64,000 bases of DNA from Streptomyces sp. SAI-135 (GTDB lineage Bacteria; Actinomycetota; Actinomycetes; Streptomycetales; Streptomycetaceae), in assembly GCF_029893805.1 (NCBI RefSeq), contig NZ_JARXYP010000002.1:4154001-4218000 (forward strand), in the 5' to 3' direction. Positions 51,481 through 60,448 of the stretch are shown here, one piece after another. The translations under genes were made by a program, and so were the position numbers. How positions within the stretch are numbered: the stretch's first letter is position 1; every line of letters starts with the position of its first letter. Below the pieces are notes generated by a model. It searched no databases, was not told the DNA's origin, and was given only the letters and a program-made list of their open reading frames with translations.

Positions 51481-52227
51481 GAAAGCCTGGGCGATGTCGA
51501 GCCAGCGGTCCGCGTCCTGGCCCTGGGCGATCAGGGCGAGGTCGCTCCGGTGGGCCCGCTGGGTGACCAGGAGGCAGAGGTCGAGGGCGGGACCGGTGAC
51601 GCAGTCGGTGGCGTTCTCGGGGCCGTAGGTCCACAACTCGCCCGAAGGGGCGGTGACTTCGATGCGGAACTCCTCGAACGGCGGGGTCAGCCCGTGCACG
51701 CCGAAGGCGAAGTCACGGGTGCGGACGCCGAGGCGGACGATGTGCCGGATCCGGTCGGTCGCCGCACGGGTCACTCCCAGCGCGTCCGCCACGTCCAGAC
51801 CGTGGGCCCAGGTCTCCATGAGGCGGGCGGTGGCCATGGAGGCGGTGGACATGGGTGGGCCGTACCAGGGGAAGCGGGCGCCCTCGGGGGCCTTGCGCAG
51901 GGCCTCGGCCAGGTCCTCGCGTCCCGCCCGCCAGTAGGCGAGCAGTCGCGCCGGAGGCTTGCGGGCGCCCTCCGCCGCGCCCTCGTCCACGAAGTCCCCG
52001 GGGGCGGCCAGCGCCTTCTCGACCTCGCGGGAGAAGGCCTCCTGGTCGGTGACGGCGAGCAGGGAGGAGTGGTCGGTCCAGGCGAGGTGGGCGATCTGGT
52101 GGGCCACGGTCCAGCCGGGGGCGGGGGTGGCGAGCGCCCATTGCTCGGCGCTCAACTCGGCCACGAGCAGGTCGAGTTCCTCGCTCTCCGCACACAGGTC
52201 GTCGATGACGGGCGTGGGGTCTGCCAT
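51433..52227 (-). CDS. TIGR03084 family metal-binding protein (MDMPI/DinB-like)
   Basis: 264 residues. N-terminal helical bundle with PGWTVAHQIAHLAWTDHSSLLA and METWAHGLDVADALG, which carry the His/Glu metal ligands of the mycothiol-dependent isomerase superfamily; a C-terminal wing domain (RTRDFAFGVHGLTPPFEEFRIEV) follows. Genes of this family are typically found with acyl-CoA carboxylases and AtuA in actinobacteria. First gene of the operon. Exact reaction unknown. Confidence 0.88.
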   Translation of the reverse strand: MADPTPVIDDLCAESEELDLLVAELSAEQWALATPAPGWTVAHQIAHLAWTDHSSLLAVTDQEAFSREVEKALAAPGDFVDEGAAEGARKPPARLLAYWRAGREDLAEALRKAPEGARFPWYGPPMSTASMATARLMETWAHGLDVADALGVTRAATDRIRHIVRLGVRTRDFAFGVHGLTPPFEEFRIEVTAPSGELWTYGPENATDCVTGPALDLCLLVTQRAHRSDLALIAQGQDADRWLDIAQAFAGPPGAGRAAKGVRG

Positions 52228-52361
52228 GGGGCGAGGATGTCAGCGACCCGGAAAACAAGCAAGCGTGATTGCATTATTTGTGGGCGCGAGGTCCGGGGGC
52301 CGGGGTGCGGGCCGCCGATATTCGGGGGCGCCCGCCCCCGGTCCCGCAGTACGGTCCCCCG

Positions 52362-53102
52362 GTGATCGATGACGACGGTTGGTTCGGAGAGTCCGTCGCG
52401 GCGACGTACGACGAGTCGTCGGCGGCGATGTTCGCGCCCGAGGCGGTCGAGCCCGCCGTGGAGGTGCTGGCGGAGCTGGCCGGCGGCGGGCGGGCCCTGG
52501 AACTGGGCGTCGGCACCGGGCGGATCGCACTGCCGCTGGCCGGGCGGGGCGTCGAGGTGCACGGGATCGAGCTGTCCCGGGCGATGGCGGACCGGCTGCG
52601 GGCCAAGCCCGGCGGGGACGCGGTCGGGGTGACGATCGGGGACTTCGCGACGACCCGGGTGCCCGGCACCTTCTCGGTCGCCTACCTGGTCTTCAACACG
52701 ATCATGAACCTGACGACCCAGGACGCCCAGGTGGACTGTTTCCGCAATGTCGCGGCCCATCTGGAGCCGGGCGGCACGTTCGTCGTCGAGGTCATGGTCC
52801 CCCAGCTGCGGAAACTCCCGCCGGGCCAGAACGCGGTGCCCTTCCACGTCGGCGAGACGCGTCTGGGCTTCGACACCTACGACCTCGCCACCCAGGCCAT
52901 GGCCTCGCATCACGTCAGTGTCGAGGACGGCCGGGGCTCCTTCCGGTCCATCCCCTTCCGGTACGTGTGGCCCGCCGAGCTGGACCTCATGGCCCGGCTG
53001 GCCGGGATGCGGCTGCGGGAGAGGTGGGCCGACTGGAGCCGCGCCCCCTTCACCGGCGACAGCGAGTCGCACGTCTCGGTGTGGGAGATGGCCGGGGGCT
53101 GA
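52362..53102 (+). CDS. Class I SAM-dependent methyltransferase
   Basis: 246 residues from GTG 52362. Motif I is RALELGVGTGRIALPLAGRGVEVHGIELS with the acidic end of strand 2; DFATTRVPGTFSVAYLVFNTIMNL is the motif II-III region. Small-molecule methyltransferase of the UbiE/Methyltransf_25 type; substrate unknown. TACGGT at 52350-52355, 6 bp before the GTG, suggests leaderless initiation, and no Shine-Dalgarno is present. Confidence 0.87.
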   Translation: MIDDDGWFGESVAATYDESSAAMFAPEAVEPAVEVLAELAGGGRALELGVGTGRIALPLAGRGVEVHGIELSRAMADRLRAKPGGDAVGVTIGDFATTRVPGTFSVAYLVFNTIMNLTTQDAQVDCFRNVAAHLEPGGTFVVEVMVPQLRKLPPGQNAVPFHVGETRLGFDTYDLATQAMASHHVSVEDGRGSFRSIPFRYVWPAELDLMARLAGMRLRERWADWSRAPFTGDSESHVSVWEMAGG

Positions 53103-53112
53103 CCGGCGGACC

Positions 53113-53135
53113 CGTGTGGACGTGGGTCACACGGC
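53113..53135. terminator. Hairpin between convergent methyltransferase and EamA genes
   Basis: CCGTGTG (53113-53119) pairs with CACACGG (53129-53135); it lies 10 bp after the methyltransferase stop and includes the EamA stop codon. Confidence 0.45.
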
Positions 53136-54050
53136 CGCTTTGCCCCGCCCCACCTGCGTCCGGACCGCTCCCATGCTCGCCACGATCACGAGCGCGACGG
53201 CGAGCGCCTGGAGTGCGGAGAGCGCCTGGCCCAGGATCAGGAAGCCCGCGAGGGCGGCCAGGCCCGGCTCCAGGCTCATCAGGACCGCGAAGGTGGAGGC
53301 GGGCAGGCGGCGCAGGGCCAGGAGTTCGAGGGTGTAGGGCAGTACGGAGGACAGCACGGCCACCGCCGCGCCGAGCGCCACGGTCACGGGGTCGAGGAGC
53401 CTGCCGCCCGACTCCACGACACCGAGCGGCAGGAACGCCAGCGCGCCGATCGCCATCGCCAGCGCGAGCCCGTCGGCCTGCGGGAAGCGGCGGCCGGTAC
53501 GTGCGCTGAAGACGATGTACGCCGCCCACATCGCGCCCGCGCCCAGTGCGAAGGCCACGCCCAGCGGGTCCAGGGCGCCGAAGTCCCCGCCGCCGAGGAG
53601 GAAGACGCCGGTGAGCGCGAGGGCGGCCCAGACGGCGTTGACCGCGCGGCGGGAGGCGAGCACCGAGAGGGCGAGCGGGCCGAGGACCTCCAGGGTGACC
53701 GCGGCGCCGAGGGGGATGCGGTCGACGGCCTGGTAGAACAGGCCGTTCATCGCGGCCATGGCGAGACCGAAGACGACGACGGTGCCCCAGTCGGTGCGAG
53801 AGTGGCCGCGCAGCCGGGGGCGGCAGACCACGAGCAGCACGATCGCCGCGGCCAGCAGGCGCAGGGTCACCACCCCGAGCGCGCCGGCCCTCGGCATCAG
53901 GGTCACGGCCAGCGCCGCGCCGAACTGCACGGAGACACCGCCGGCGAGGACCAGTCCGACGGGACCGAGGGAGCCGAGGCGGCGGGGGCCGCCGGTGGGC
54001 GTCGTGGCGACCGGGGTCGAGGAGGGCAGGTCGGTGCTGGGGGCGATCAC
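53127..54050 (-). CDS. EamA/DMT family transporter (RhtA-like)
   Basis: 307 residues from GTG 54050 with ten hydrophobic segments in two EamA repeats (about 30-150 and 165-295). VTLRLLAAAIVLL, PLGAAVTLEVLGPLALSVLASR and VLPYTLELLALRRLPASTFAVLMSLEPGLAALAGFLILG match the RhtA/YddG branch that exports amino acids and other small metabolites. Substrate unknown; monocistronic. Confidence 0.88.
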   Translation of the reverse strand: MIAPSTDLPSSTPVATTPTGGPRRLGSLGPVGLVLAGGVSVQFGAALAVTLMPRAGALGVVTLRLLAAAIVLLVVCRPRLRGHSRTDWGTVVVFGLAMAAMNGLFYQAVDRIPLGAAVTLEVLGPLALSVLASRRAVNAVWAALALTGVFLLGGGDFGALDPLGVAFALGAGAMWAAYIVFSARTGRRFPQADGLALAMAIGALAFLPLGVVESGGRLLDPVTVALGAAVAVLSSVLPYTLELLALRRLPASTFAVLMSLEPGLAALAGFLILGQALSALQALAVALVIVASMGAVRTQVGRGKAAV

Positions 54051-54176
54051 GGGGCTTCCAGGAGGTCGGTTCGGCGGCTACTGTTCATCACGCTGCACTG
54101 CTTGGTCCAGGTTAATGGACTTCGTCAGGCGCGTAAACCCGTATACGACTGTCACGCAAGCGGTGCCGGTGCAGGG

Positions 54177-54620
54177 TCAGGGGCGCACCATGAACACGTC
54201 GACCGGGTCCTCGCTCTCGACGACGAAGCCGTGCCGCTCGTAGAGCCGCCTGGCCGCGCTGCCCTGGAGGACGTTCAGGCGGACGGGCCGCCGTCCGTCG
54301 GCCTCGGCCCGCGAGAGCAGGGCGCGCAGGACGGCCGAGCCCAGTCCGCGCCCCTGGAGTTCCGGGTCGATGAAGAAGTGCTCCAGCCAGTGCCCGTCCT
54401 CGGCGGGGCGCAGCGCGACACAGCCCGCGAAGCGGCCCTCGGCCTCGACGACCGACAGGTGCTCGGCGACGAACGCGTCCCGGAACCGCTGCCGCACCCG
54501 CTCCTCGTCGAACCGGCCCAGCCGCTCCAGATCGGGCCGCATCACCACGGCCCGCAGCTCGGCTATCGGCTCGACATCGGCCGTCGTCGCGGGCCGCAGC
54601 ACCCAGGTACTCGTGTCCAT
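54177..54620 (-). CDS. GNAT family N-acetyltransferase
   Basis: 147 residues. Motif A HFFIDPELQGRGLGSAVLRALLSRA and motif B VLQGSAARRLYERHGFVVESED are clear. Substrate unknown. 37 bp downstream of the large FAD/Fe-S oxidoreductase gene on the same strand, so possibly co-transcribed. Confidence 0.9.
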   Translation of the reverse strand: MDTSTWVLRPATTADVEPIAELRAVVMRPDLERLGRFDEERVRQRFRDAFVAEHLSVVEAEGRFAGCVALRPAEDGHWLEHFFIDPELQGRGLGSAVLRALLSRAEADGRRPVRLNVLQGSAARRLYERHGFVVESEDPVDVFMVRP

Positions 54621-54657
54621 GCGCGGAGTCTGCCAGGACGGCCCGCCCCGCCCCCGG

Positions 54658-57528
54658 TCAAGGCCCGGGTGTCAGTCCCTCCGCCAGAAGCTCCGCAAGG
54701 TGCCGTCCCCGTACGCCCGCCAGCTGCTCCAGCTGGGTGCGGCAGGAGTAGCCGTCGGCCAGGACCGCCGCGCCCTCGGGCGCCTGGCGCACCGACGGCA
54801 GCAGCTGCTCCTCCGCGCAGGCCCGGGACACCTCGAAGTGGCCCTTCTCGAAGCCGAAGTCGCCCGCCAGCCCGCAGCAGCCGCCGGTCAGCTCGCCGGT
54901 GAGGCCCGCGGCCTCCCGCAGCCGGCGGTCGGCCGTGTCGCCGAGGACGGCGTGCTGGTGGCAGTGGGTCTGGCCGACGACGGGGCGGTCCAGGGCCGGC
55001 GGCCGCCAGTGGGGGGCGAGCCGCTCCAGGGCCTCCGCGAAGGTCAGGACCCGGGAGGCGAGAAGGGCGGCGCGCGGGTCGTCGTGCAGCAGTTCCGGCA
55101 GGTCGGTGCGGAGCGCGGCCGCGCAGCTCGGTTCCAGGACGATGACCGGCGTCGTCGTCTCCAGCACCGGGTCCATCAGGTCGAGGGTGCGGCGCAACAC
55201 CGCGCGGGCGCGGTCGAGCTGCCCCGTCGACACATACGTCAGGCCGCAGCAGACGCGGCCCCGGCCGCGCAGCACGGACACCGGGTCGAGGGCGACCGTA
55301 CGGCCGTCGCCCACCGGCGGCTTCGCCAGGTGCACGGTGGGCGGCAGCGCCACCCGCAGCCCCGCCGCCTCCAGGACCCGTACGGCCGCCTGCCCCACGG
55401 ACGGCGAGAGGTGCTCGGTGAAGGTGTCCGGCCACAGGACGACCAGGTCACCGGTGCCGCGGGCGTCCCGCGCCTCCCACCACCGGCTGAAGGTCACCGG
55501 GGCCAGCCGCGGGATCCGCCGCTCGGGCGCGATCCCCGCGAGCCGCTTGGCGACGGCGGCCAAGGGCCCTGCGGAGGCCAGGGCGTTGACCACCGCAGCC
55601 GCCCGCAGCCGGTCCACCAGGCGCAGCCACACCGGCAGCCGGCCCATGCTGTAGTGGGCGGCCGGACGGCGCCGGCCCGCGTAGTGGTGGTGCAGGAACT
55701 CCGCCTTGTACGTGGCCATGTCGACCCCGACCGGGCAGTCGGACCGGCAGCCCTTGCAGGACAGGCACAGGTCGAGGGCGTCCCGCACCTCCGTCGACCG
55801 CCAGCCGTCGGTCACGAGCCCGCCCGCCTCACCCGCGAGCATCTCGTGCAGCAGCCGGGCACGTCCGCGCGTGGAGTGCGCCTCCTCTCCGGTGGCCCGG
55901 AAGGACGGGCACATCACGGCGGGCCCGGACGCCGTGGCCGTACGGCATTTCGCGACGCCGACGCAGCGCCGTACCGCCGCCGTGAAGTCGCCGCCGTCGG
56001 CCGGGTAGCCGAAGGCCACGTCGACCGGCTCGCGGGGCAGGACGGAGAACCGCAGCCGGGAGTCGAGGGGGGCCGGGCGGACCAGCATGCCGGGGTTGAG
56101 CAGGTCGTCCGGGTCCCAGACGGCCTTCGCCCGCTCGAAGAGGGCGACCATGTCGTCGCCGTACATCCTCGGGAGCAGTTCGGCGCGGGCCATTCCGTCC
56201 CCGTGCTCGCCGGACAGCGAGCCGCCGTGGGCGACGACCAGGTCGGCGAGCTCCTCGGAGAAACGCCGGAAGCGTCCCACCCCGGCCTCGGTCAGCAGGT
56301 CGAAGTCGATGCGGACGTGGATGCAGCCGTCGCCGAAGTGGCCGTACGGGGTGCCCCGGAGGCCGTGGGAGCCGAGCAGCCGCCGGAAGTCCCGCAGATA
56401 GGCGCCGAGCCGCCGCGGCGGCACCGCGCAGTCCTCCCAGCCGGGCCAGGCCTCGGTCCCGTCCGGCATCCGGGTGGCCGTACCGCTGGCGTCCTCCCGG
56501 ATGCGCCACAGGGCCCGCTGACCCGCGGGGTCGGTCACCACGAGGGCGTCCAGGACGTCGGCGGCGCGCACGATCTCCTCCGCACGCGCGCGTGCCTCGG
56601 CCCCGCTGTCGGCGCCGGTCTCCACGAACAGCCACGCGCCGCCCCTCGGCAGCGCGGTCGCCGAGGGCACCAGGTCGGCCGCCATGCCCTCCACCGTCAG
56701 GGGGCGGTGCACCAGCAGCCCGGCGGCGGCCTCGGCGGCCGCGCCTTCGTCCGCGTACCCGAGGACGGCGAGCGCACGCGCGCGCGGTGCCTCCACCAGC
56801 CGGACGACGGCCTCGGTGAGGACGCCGAGGGTGCCCTCGCTGCCGCAGAAGGACCGGGCGACGTCGGCCCCGTTCTCGGGCAGCAGGGCGTCCAGCGCGT
56901 ACCCGGAGATCCGGCGGGGCAGCTCGGGGAAACCGGTCCTGAGCCGCGCGAGCTCCCCGTCGACCAGCTCCCGCAGCCCGTCCGGCGCCCCGGCCCAGCC
57001 CTGTCCGAGCCGCAGCCGCTCACCGCGCGCGGTGACGACGTCGAGCCGGTGCACGCTGTCGGCGGTCGTGCCCCACGCCACCGAGTGCGACCCGCAGGAG
57101 TTGTTCCCGATCATCCCGCCGAGCGTGCACCGGCCGTGCGTGGAGGGGTCCGGCCCGAACCGCAGCCCGTGCGGGGCGGCGGCCTCCTGGAGCCGGTCGA
57201 GGACGAGCCCGGGCTGCACGACGGCGGTACGGCTCGCGGGGTCGAGGGACAGCAGCCGGTTCATGTGCCGGGTGAAGTCGAGTACGACACCGGTCCCGGT
57301 GGCCTGTCCGGCGATGGAGGTGCCTCCGCCCCGCGCCACCACCGGTACCCCGTGCGAGCGACAGACCTCGAGCGCGGCGGCCACGTCGTCGGCGTCCGCC
57401 GGGGCCACGACCCCGAGCGGGACGCGCCGGTAGTTGGACGCGTCCATCGTGGTCAGGGCCCGGGAGGTGACGTCGAAACCGACCTCGCCCCGGACGGCCT
57501 TGCGCAGCTGGGCCTCAAGATCCGTCAT
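54658..57528 (-). CDS. FAD-linked oxidase / Fe-S oxidoreductase fusion (D-lactate/D-2-hydroxyacid dehydrogenase-like)
   Basis: 956 residues. FAD-binding type 4 domain at about 35-270 (GVPVVARGGGTSIAGQATGTGVVLDFTRHMNR, STHGRCTLGGMIGNNSCGSHSVAWG), FAD-oxidase C-terminal domain to about 530, a 4Fe-4S segment LCLSCKGCRSDCPVGVDM near residue 590, and two cysteine-rich CCG-type domains (VCCGLTYVSTGQ, GGCCGLAGDFGF). This is the GlcD-GlcF-like fusion that oxidises D-lactate or other D-2-hydroxyacids and passes electrons to quinones. Only one obvious 4Fe-4S motif is seen. Divergent from serC. Confidence 0.9.
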   Translation of the reverse strand: MTDLEAQLRKAVRGEVGFDVTSRALTTMDASNYRRVPLGVVAPADADDVAAALEVCRSHGVPVVARGGGTSIAGQATGTGVVLDFTRHMNRLLSLDPASRTAVVQPGLVLDRLQEAAAPHGLRFGPDPSTHGRCTLGGMIGNNSCGSHSVAWGTTADSVHRLDVVTARGERLRLGQGWAGAPDGLRELVDGELARLRTGFPELPRRISGYALDALLPENGADVARSFCGSEGTLGVLTEAVVRLVEAPRARALAVLGYADEGAAAEAAAGLLVHRPLTVEGMAADLVPSATALPRGGAWLFVETGADSGAEARARAEEIVRAADVLDALVVTDPAGQRALWRIREDASGTATRMPDGTEAWPGWEDCAVPPRRLGAYLRDFRRLLGSHGLRGTPYGHFGDGCIHVRIDFDLLTEAGVGRFRRFSEELADLVVAHGGSLSGEHGDGMARAELLPRMYGDDMVALFERAKAVWDPDDLLNPGMLVRPAPLDSRLRFSVLPREPVDVAFGYPADGGDFTAAVRRCVGVAKCRTATASGPAVMCPSFRATGEEAHSTRGRARLLHEMLAGEAGGLVTDGWRSTEVRDALDLCLSCKGCRSDCPVGVDMATYKAEFLHHHYAGRRRPAAHYSMGRLPVWLRLVDRLRAAAVVNALASAGPLAAVAKRLAGIAPERRIPRLAPVTFSRWWEARDARGTGDLVVLWPDTFTEHLSPSVGQAAVRVLEAAGLRVALPPTVHLAKPPVGDGRTVALDPVSVLRGRGRVCCGLTYVSTGQLDRARAVLRRTLDLMDPVLETTTPVIVLEPSCAAALRTDLPELLHDDPRAALLASRVLTFAEALERLAPHWRPPALDRPVVGQTHCHQHAVLGDTADRRLREAAGLTGELTGGCCGLAGDFGFEKGHFEVSRACAEEQLLPSVRQAPEGAAVLADGYSCRTQLEQLAGVRGRHLAELLAEGLTPGP

Positions 57529-57606
57529 GGTTCCAGCAAACCAGTCCGGTCAACACCGCCGCGTCTCACCCGACGGACTACGTTTCGGCCAGGTTTCCCC
57601 AGCGGC

Positions 57607-57618
57607 TACGCTCCCCTC
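57607..57618 (+). promoter_or_regulatory. -10 element for leaderless serC transcription
   Basis: TACGCT (57607-57612) is followed after 6 bp by the GTG start at 57619 and there is no Shine-Dalgarno. The -35 (TTTCGG at 57583-57588, 18-bp spacing) is weak. Confidence 0.35.
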
Positions 57619-58737
57619 GTGGCTGAGATCCAGATTCCCGCTGACATCAAGCCCGCCGACGGTCGATTCGGCGCGGGCCCCTCCAAGGTGCGGACGGAAG
57701 CGCTGGACGCGCTGGCCGCGACCGGAACCTCCCTCCTCGGCACCTCCCACCGCCAGGCCCCGGTGAAGAACCTGGTCGGCAAGGTCCGCGAGGGCATCAG
57801 TGAGCTGTTCTCGCTCCCCGAGGGCTACGAGGTCGTCCTCGGCAACGGCGGCTCCACCGCGTTCTGGGACGTGGCGACGCACGGACTGATCGAGAACAAG
57901 TCGCAGCACCTGACCTTCGGCGAGTTCTCGTCGAAGTTCGCGAAGGCGTCCAAGCTGGCCCCCTGGCTGGCCGAGCCGACCGTCGTCTCCTCCGACCCCG
58001 GCACGCACCCGGAGCCGCGCGCCGAGGCGGGCGTCGACGTGTACGCGTTCACCCACAACGAGACCTCCACCGGTGTCGCCGCCCCGATCCGGCGCGTGGC
58101 CGGTGCCGACGAGGGCTCCCTGGTCCTGGTGGACGCCACCTCCGGCGCCGGCGGCCTCCCGGTCGACATCGCCGAGACGGACGTCTACTACTTCGCCCCG
58201 CAGAAGTCCTTCGCCTCCGACGGCGGCCTGTGGATCGGTGTGTTCTCCCCGGCCGCGATCGAGCGCGCCGAGCGGATCCACGCGTCCGGCCGCCACGTCC
58301 CGGAGTTCTTCAGCCTGCCCACGGCGATCGACAACTCCCGCAAGAACCAGACGTACAACACCCCGGCGCTCGCCACCCTCTTCCTGCTGAACCAGCAGCT
58401 GGAGTGGATCAACGGCCAGGGCGGCCTGGCGTGGTCGACGGCCCGCACGAAGGACTCCTCCACCCGCCTGTACAGCTGGGCGGAGGAGTCCAAGCACGCG
58501 ACGCCGTTCGTCACCGACCCGGCCAAGCGCTCCCAGGTCATCGGCACGATCGACTTCTCGGACGAGATCGACGCCGCCGCGATCGCCAAGGTGCTGCGCG
58601 CCAACGGCATCGTCGACACCGAGCCCTACCGCAAGCTGGGCCGCAACCAGCTGCGCGTCGCGATGTTCCCGGCGATCGACCCGGCGGACGTCGAGGCGCT
58701 CACCAAGTGCATCGACTACGTGATCGAGAAGCTCTGA
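57619..58737 (+). CDS. serC: Phosphoserine transaminase
   Basis: 372 residues from GTG 57619 (MAEIQIPADIKPADGRFGAG). PLP-binding Lys196 in YYFAPQKSFASDGG, LGNGGSTAFWDVATHGL phosphate contacts, and VDATSGAGGLPVDI with the cofactor Asp. The sequence is the actinobacterial SerC type. It converts 3-phosphohydroxypyruvate and glutamate to O-phosphoserine. The in-frame region upstream is antisense to the oxidoreductase and not part of the gene. Ends at a strong terminator. Confidence 0.94.
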   Translation: MAEIQIPADIKPADGRFGAGPSKVRTEALDALAATGTSLLGTSHRQAPVKNLVGKVREGISELFSLPEGYEVVLGNGGSTAFWDVATHGLIENKSQHLTFGEFSSKFAKASKLAPWLAEPTVVSSDPGTHPEPRAEAGVDVYAFTHNETSTGVAAPIRRVAGADEGSLVLVDATSGAGGLPVDIAETDVYYFAPQKSFASDGGLWIGVFSPAAIERAERIHASGRHVPEFFSLPTAIDNSRKNQTYNTPALATLFLLNQQLEWINGQGGLAWSTARTKDSSTRLYSWAEESKHATPFVTDPAKRSQVIGTIDFSDEIDAAAIAKVLRANGIVDTEPYRKLGRNQLRVAMFPAIDPADVEALTKCIDYVIEKL

Positions 58738-58757
58738 TCGCTTCGGTACGACGATGA

Positions 58758-58785
58758 GGGGCGCCCGGTGTTCACCGGGCGCCCC
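58758..58785. terminator. Strong bidirectional terminator after serC
   Basis: GGGGCGCCCGGTG (58758-58770) and CACCGGGCGCCCC (58773-58785) form a perfect 13-bp stem around TT, followed by TTGTCGT. It also serves the convergent cellulase gene, whose stop is 43 bp away. Confidence 0.9.
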
Positions 58786-58827
58786 TTGTCGTCCGTCGGC
58801 TCGCGCTCAGCTCACGCCTGGCACGGC

Positions 58828-60339
58828 TCAGGCAGCCGTGCAGCTCACGTTCGGCACACCCCCGCCCCCGGGCGCGCCCCCGAACCCGAAGCTCGCCGAA
58901 CCACCCGCGGCGAGCGCCCCGTTGTGCGCGGCGTTCGTCGCGGTCACGGTGGATCCGGTCTGGCTGTACGACGCGTTCCACATGGAGGTCACCTTCTGCG
59001 ACCCCGGCCAGGTCCAGGTCACCTTCCAGGAACTCAGCGCCACGGAGCCGGAGTTGGTGACCTTGACCTCCGCGTTGAACCCGCTCCCCCAGTCGCTGCT
59101 GACGGAGTAGGAGGCGGTGCAGGCCGCAGTGCCGCCGCCGGGGCCACCTGGGTCGCCGCCGCCCGAGCCGGGGAAGCCCGGTGCCTTGACGCTCGCCAGG
59201 TAGCCGTCCTTCACGGTGTCCACGCTCTGCCAGTCGTCCTTCAGGATGCCGCCCGTGTCACCGGAGTTGGGATTCCAGGACCAGAAGGTCCAGTGGAAGG
59301 AGTCGGCGCCGTACGTCGAGGTCGGGCGCAGGTAGCTCACCAGCGCGGCGAGCCACTTCTGGTCCACGGCCGACTGGAGGGTGGTCCCGAACTCGCCCAC
59401 CCACACCGGGGCGATGTTCTGCTTGAAGATGTAGCCCCAGTACTTGTCCCAGATCCCCGGCATGTTGGCGGGGAACGAAGGATCGCTGAACCAGCTCTGC
59501 TGGGCCACGCTGGTGGCGTAGTCGTGGGCGGAGTACACGACGCGGTTGGCGACGCTCAGCTGCACCGGGTACTGGGCGACCCCCATGAGGTTGCCGCCCC
59601 ACCAGCCGGAGACGCCGTTGAAGGTCTGCACGCCCTCGACGAAGATCAGCAGGTCGGGGTTGACCGACAGCACCGCGTTCCCGGCCCGCTGGGCAGCCAG
59701 CCGCCAGTCGGTGGCGGTGTCCCCGCAGCCCCAACAGGCCGGGTCGTGCGGTTCGTTGTGCAGGTCGATCCCCACGACGGTGTCCTTGCCCTGGTAACGG
59801 GTCGCGAGGGACTTGAGGTTGGCGATCCACGTCGACTCCGGGACCGCGGCCGTGTACCAGAGCGCCGACTGGCCGGCGGAGTCCGGGCGGTGCCGGTCCA
59901 GGATGACCTTGAGGCCGTCCTGACCGGCGTACGACACGATCCTGTCCAGGACGCCGAGCGAGTTCAGGCCCTGGAGGTCGGCGTTCTTGCCGCTGGAGAA
60001 GTCGATGCTGTTGGGGACTGCGCCCGACTTGAAGATGTCGTCGCTGAACGGGATGCGGATCGTGTTGTAGCCCAGCGACTTCATCTGGTCGATCATGGAT
60101 TTGTAGTCGCGGGACCACAGGCCGTGGACGACGAGGTTGCTGGTCTCGAAGCCGAACCAGTTGATGCCGGCGATCCGGACGGGCTGCCCGGAGGCGTCCA
60201 GGATCTGGCGTCCGCTGGTGTGCCAGTAGCCGGCACCGGCGTCGGCCTGGGCCTCGGCGGCGTGCGCCGACTGCGCTCCGGCCAGGAGCGGCAGCACGAG
60301 CGCCGCCGCGCACAGCACTCTTCGCAAGCTGCGGAACAT
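58828..60339 (-). CDS. Secreted GH5 endoglucanase with C-terminal CBM2
   Basis: 503 residues from ATG 60339 (GAGAGGAAG 7 nt upstream). Sec signal peptide 1-28 (LRRVLCAAALVLPLLAGAQSAHA). GH5 catalytic domain about 35-390 with acid/base Glu196 (DLHNEPHDP) and nucleophile Glu316 (VWVGEFGTT). A Gly/Pro linker (GFPGSGGGDPGGPGGG) leads to a family 2 cellulose-binding module (CTASYSVSSDWGSGFNAEV, VTSMWNASYSQTGSTVTAT). It cleaves beta-1,4-glucan outside the cell. A CebR operator lies upstream, tying it to cellobiose/cellotriose induction. Confidence 0.95.
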   Translation of the reverse strand: MFRSLRRVLCAAALVLPLLAGAQSAHAAEAQADAGAGYWHTSGRQILDASGQPVRIAGINWFGFETSNLVVHGLWSRDYKSMIDQMKSLGYNTIRIPFSDDIFKSGAVPNSIDFSSGKNADLQGLNSLGVLDRIVSYAGQDGLKVILDRHRPDSAGQSALWYTAAVPESTWIANLKSLATRYQGKDTVVGIDLHNEPHDPACWGCGDTATDWRLAAQRAGNAVLSVNPDLLIFVEGVQTFNGVSGWWGGNLMGVAQYPVQLSVANRVVYSAHDYATSVAQQSWFSDPSFPANMPGIWDKYWGYIFKQNIAPVWVGEFGTTLQSAVDQKWLAALVSYLRPTSTYGADSFHWTFWSWNPNSGDTGGILKDDWQSVDTVKDGYLASVKAPGFPGSGGGDPGGPGGGTAACTASYSVSSDWGSGFNAEVKVTNSGSVALSSWKVTWTWPGSQKVTSMWNASYSQTGSTVTATNAAHNGALAAGGSASFGFGGAPGGGGVPNVSCTAA

Positions 60340-60377
60340 GTCGCTGCTTCCTCTCGAAGGGAGCAGGCCCGGAACCA

Positions 60378-60393
60378 ATGGGAGCGCTCCCAT
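60378..60393. promoter_or_regulatory. CebR box upstream of the cellulase
   Basis: ATGGGAGCGCTCCCAT, a perfect 16-bp palindrome containing the CebR consensus TGGGAGCGCTCCCA without mismatch, 39 bp before the cellulase start codon. CebR is the LacI-type cello-oligosaccharide-responsive repressor of Streptomyces cellulose genes. Confidence 0.9.
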
Positions 60394-60448
60394 CAGCCTG
60401 CACCTCCCATGGAAGTCAGGTCACATGAACACGTCAAGACTCGGGACG

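Noticed and set aside
54370..57618. Very long plus-strand open frame running into serC
   Set aside because: It is antisense to the FAD/Fe-S oxidoreductase and GNAT genes, and its translation is Arg/Gly/Pro-rich without domains. SerC similarity begins exactly at 57619.
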